Source: Gammaproteobacteria bacterium (GTDB lineage Bacteria > Pseudomonadota > Gammaproteobacteria > Pseudomonadales > Azotimanducaceae_A). From it: a stretch of 6,234 nucleotides of DNA. The stretch spans positions 1 to 6,234 of the forward strand of contig JAPOON010000136.1 in the NCBI GenBank assembly GCA_026713405.1. Direction: 5' to 3'. This document shows positions 5,886 through 6,234 of this stretch, one piece after another. The notes below the pieces were generated by a model. It worked only from the letters and a program-made list of their open reading frames with translations, did not search any database and was not told where the DNA came from. The position numbers and the translations under genes were made by a program. Each line of letters opens with the position of its first letter. Within the stretch, counting starts at the first letter, position 1.

Positions 5886-6234
5886 ATGAATGTAGCAAAC
5901 ACCAATTTCGTCCCGGACCCGTACTCGATTCCCCTCGAGGACATCAACCTCTCCGACCCCAACATCTTCCAGCAGGATGCCCACTGGGGTTATTTCGAAC
6001 GCCTGCGGCGCGAGGACCCGGTGCACTACTGCCGCGACAGCCAGTTCGGGCCGTTCTGGTCGGTCACGAAGTACAACGACATCATGCAGGTGGACCGGAA
6101 TCACCAGGTTTACTCCTCCGAAGGCATCATCACGCTCGGGGCGCCGGTCACCGTTCCTGAAGAGAAGGTGATGAACACGCCCATGTTCATCGCCATGGCC
6201 CCGCCGAAACACGATGTGCAAAGGGCCACCGTGC
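5886..6234 (+). CDS. Cytochrome P450, CYP153-type (alkane/fatty-acid terminal hydroxylase), N-terminal part
   Basis: The first 116 residues of a cytochrome P450 run to the right edge; the haem-binding cysteine region lies outside. The stretch IPLEDINLSDPNIF (15-28), AHWGYFERLRREDPVHYC (32-49), SQFGPFWSVTKYNDIMQVDRNH (52-73), YSSEGIITL (76-84) and MFIAMAPPKHDVQRATV (100-116) match the CYP153 family in order and spacing. CYP153 enzymes are soluble P450s that hydroxylate the terminal methyl group of alkanes, and often fatty acids, with electrons from a ferredoxin and its reductase, neither of which is in the window. The start is well fixed: an in-frame TGA at 5880-5882 sits just before ATG 5886, and the next in-frame Met is residue 67. 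There is no clear Shine-Dalgarno. Residue 105 is Ala where the family normally has Asp (MDPPKHD). It is divergent from the carboxylase, with 232 bp between the two starts. Subfamily and substrate cannot be settled from this part. Confidence 0.88.
   Translation, partial: MNVANTNFVPDPYSIPLEDINLSDPNIFQQDAHWGYFERLRREDPVHYCRDSQFGPFWSVTKYNDIMQVDRNHQVYSSEGIITLGAPVTVPEEKVMNTPMFIAMAPPKHDVQRATV

Overview
This GC-rich window looks like a piece of a proteobacterial chromosome, most likely a gammaproteobacterium or relative. The transaminase closely matches the Pseudomonas-type omega-amino acid:pyruvate family, and the P450 at the right edge is of the CYP153 type found in hydrocarbon-degrading proteobacteria. 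The taxonomic guess is inference from remembered family sequences; no search was possible.

Layout, left to right. (1) Positions 1-83, minus strand: the first 27 codons of a gene leaving the window, probably an RND/MMPL-type exporter. (2) Positions 175-600, minus strand: a small split-barrel flavin (PPOX/FDOR) family protein, possibly co-transcribed with (1). (3) Positions 601-766: a divergent promoter region with a sigma70-like promoter and a Shine-Dalgarno for the next gene. (4) Positions 767-2086, plus strand: a complete class III omega-amino acid:pyruvate transaminase starting at TTG, with a hairpin terminator wrapped around its stop codon. (5) Positions 2138-2272, plus strand: what looks like the N-terminal stub of an amidohydrolase_2 family gene, cut off where the tail of the convergent carboxylase begins. 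(6) Positions 2273-5653, minus strand: a complete 1126-residue single-chain biotin-dependent acyl-CoA carboxylase (biotin carboxylase, biotin carrier and carboxyltransferase in one chain). (7) Positions 5654-5885: a divergent intergenic region with a perfect 9-bp inverted repeat just before the next gene. (8) Positions 5886-6234, plus strand: the N-terminal 116 residues of a CYP153-type cytochrome P450, cut by the window edge.

Taken together, the window reads as accessory lipid or hydrocarbon catabolism. A CYP153 would hydroxylate the terminal carbon of alkanes or fatty acids, the carboxylase would act on an acyl-CoA, and the transaminase would move amino groups between omega-amino acids or amines and pyruvate. 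Only the gene neighbourhood supports linking them into one pathway. I see no RNA gene, CRISPR array, insertion sequence or defence system, and no clearly new biological system. The points most worth checking are the truncated amidohydrolase at the convergent junction, the inverted repeat upstream of the P450, and an Asp-to-Ala change in a conserved P450 motif.
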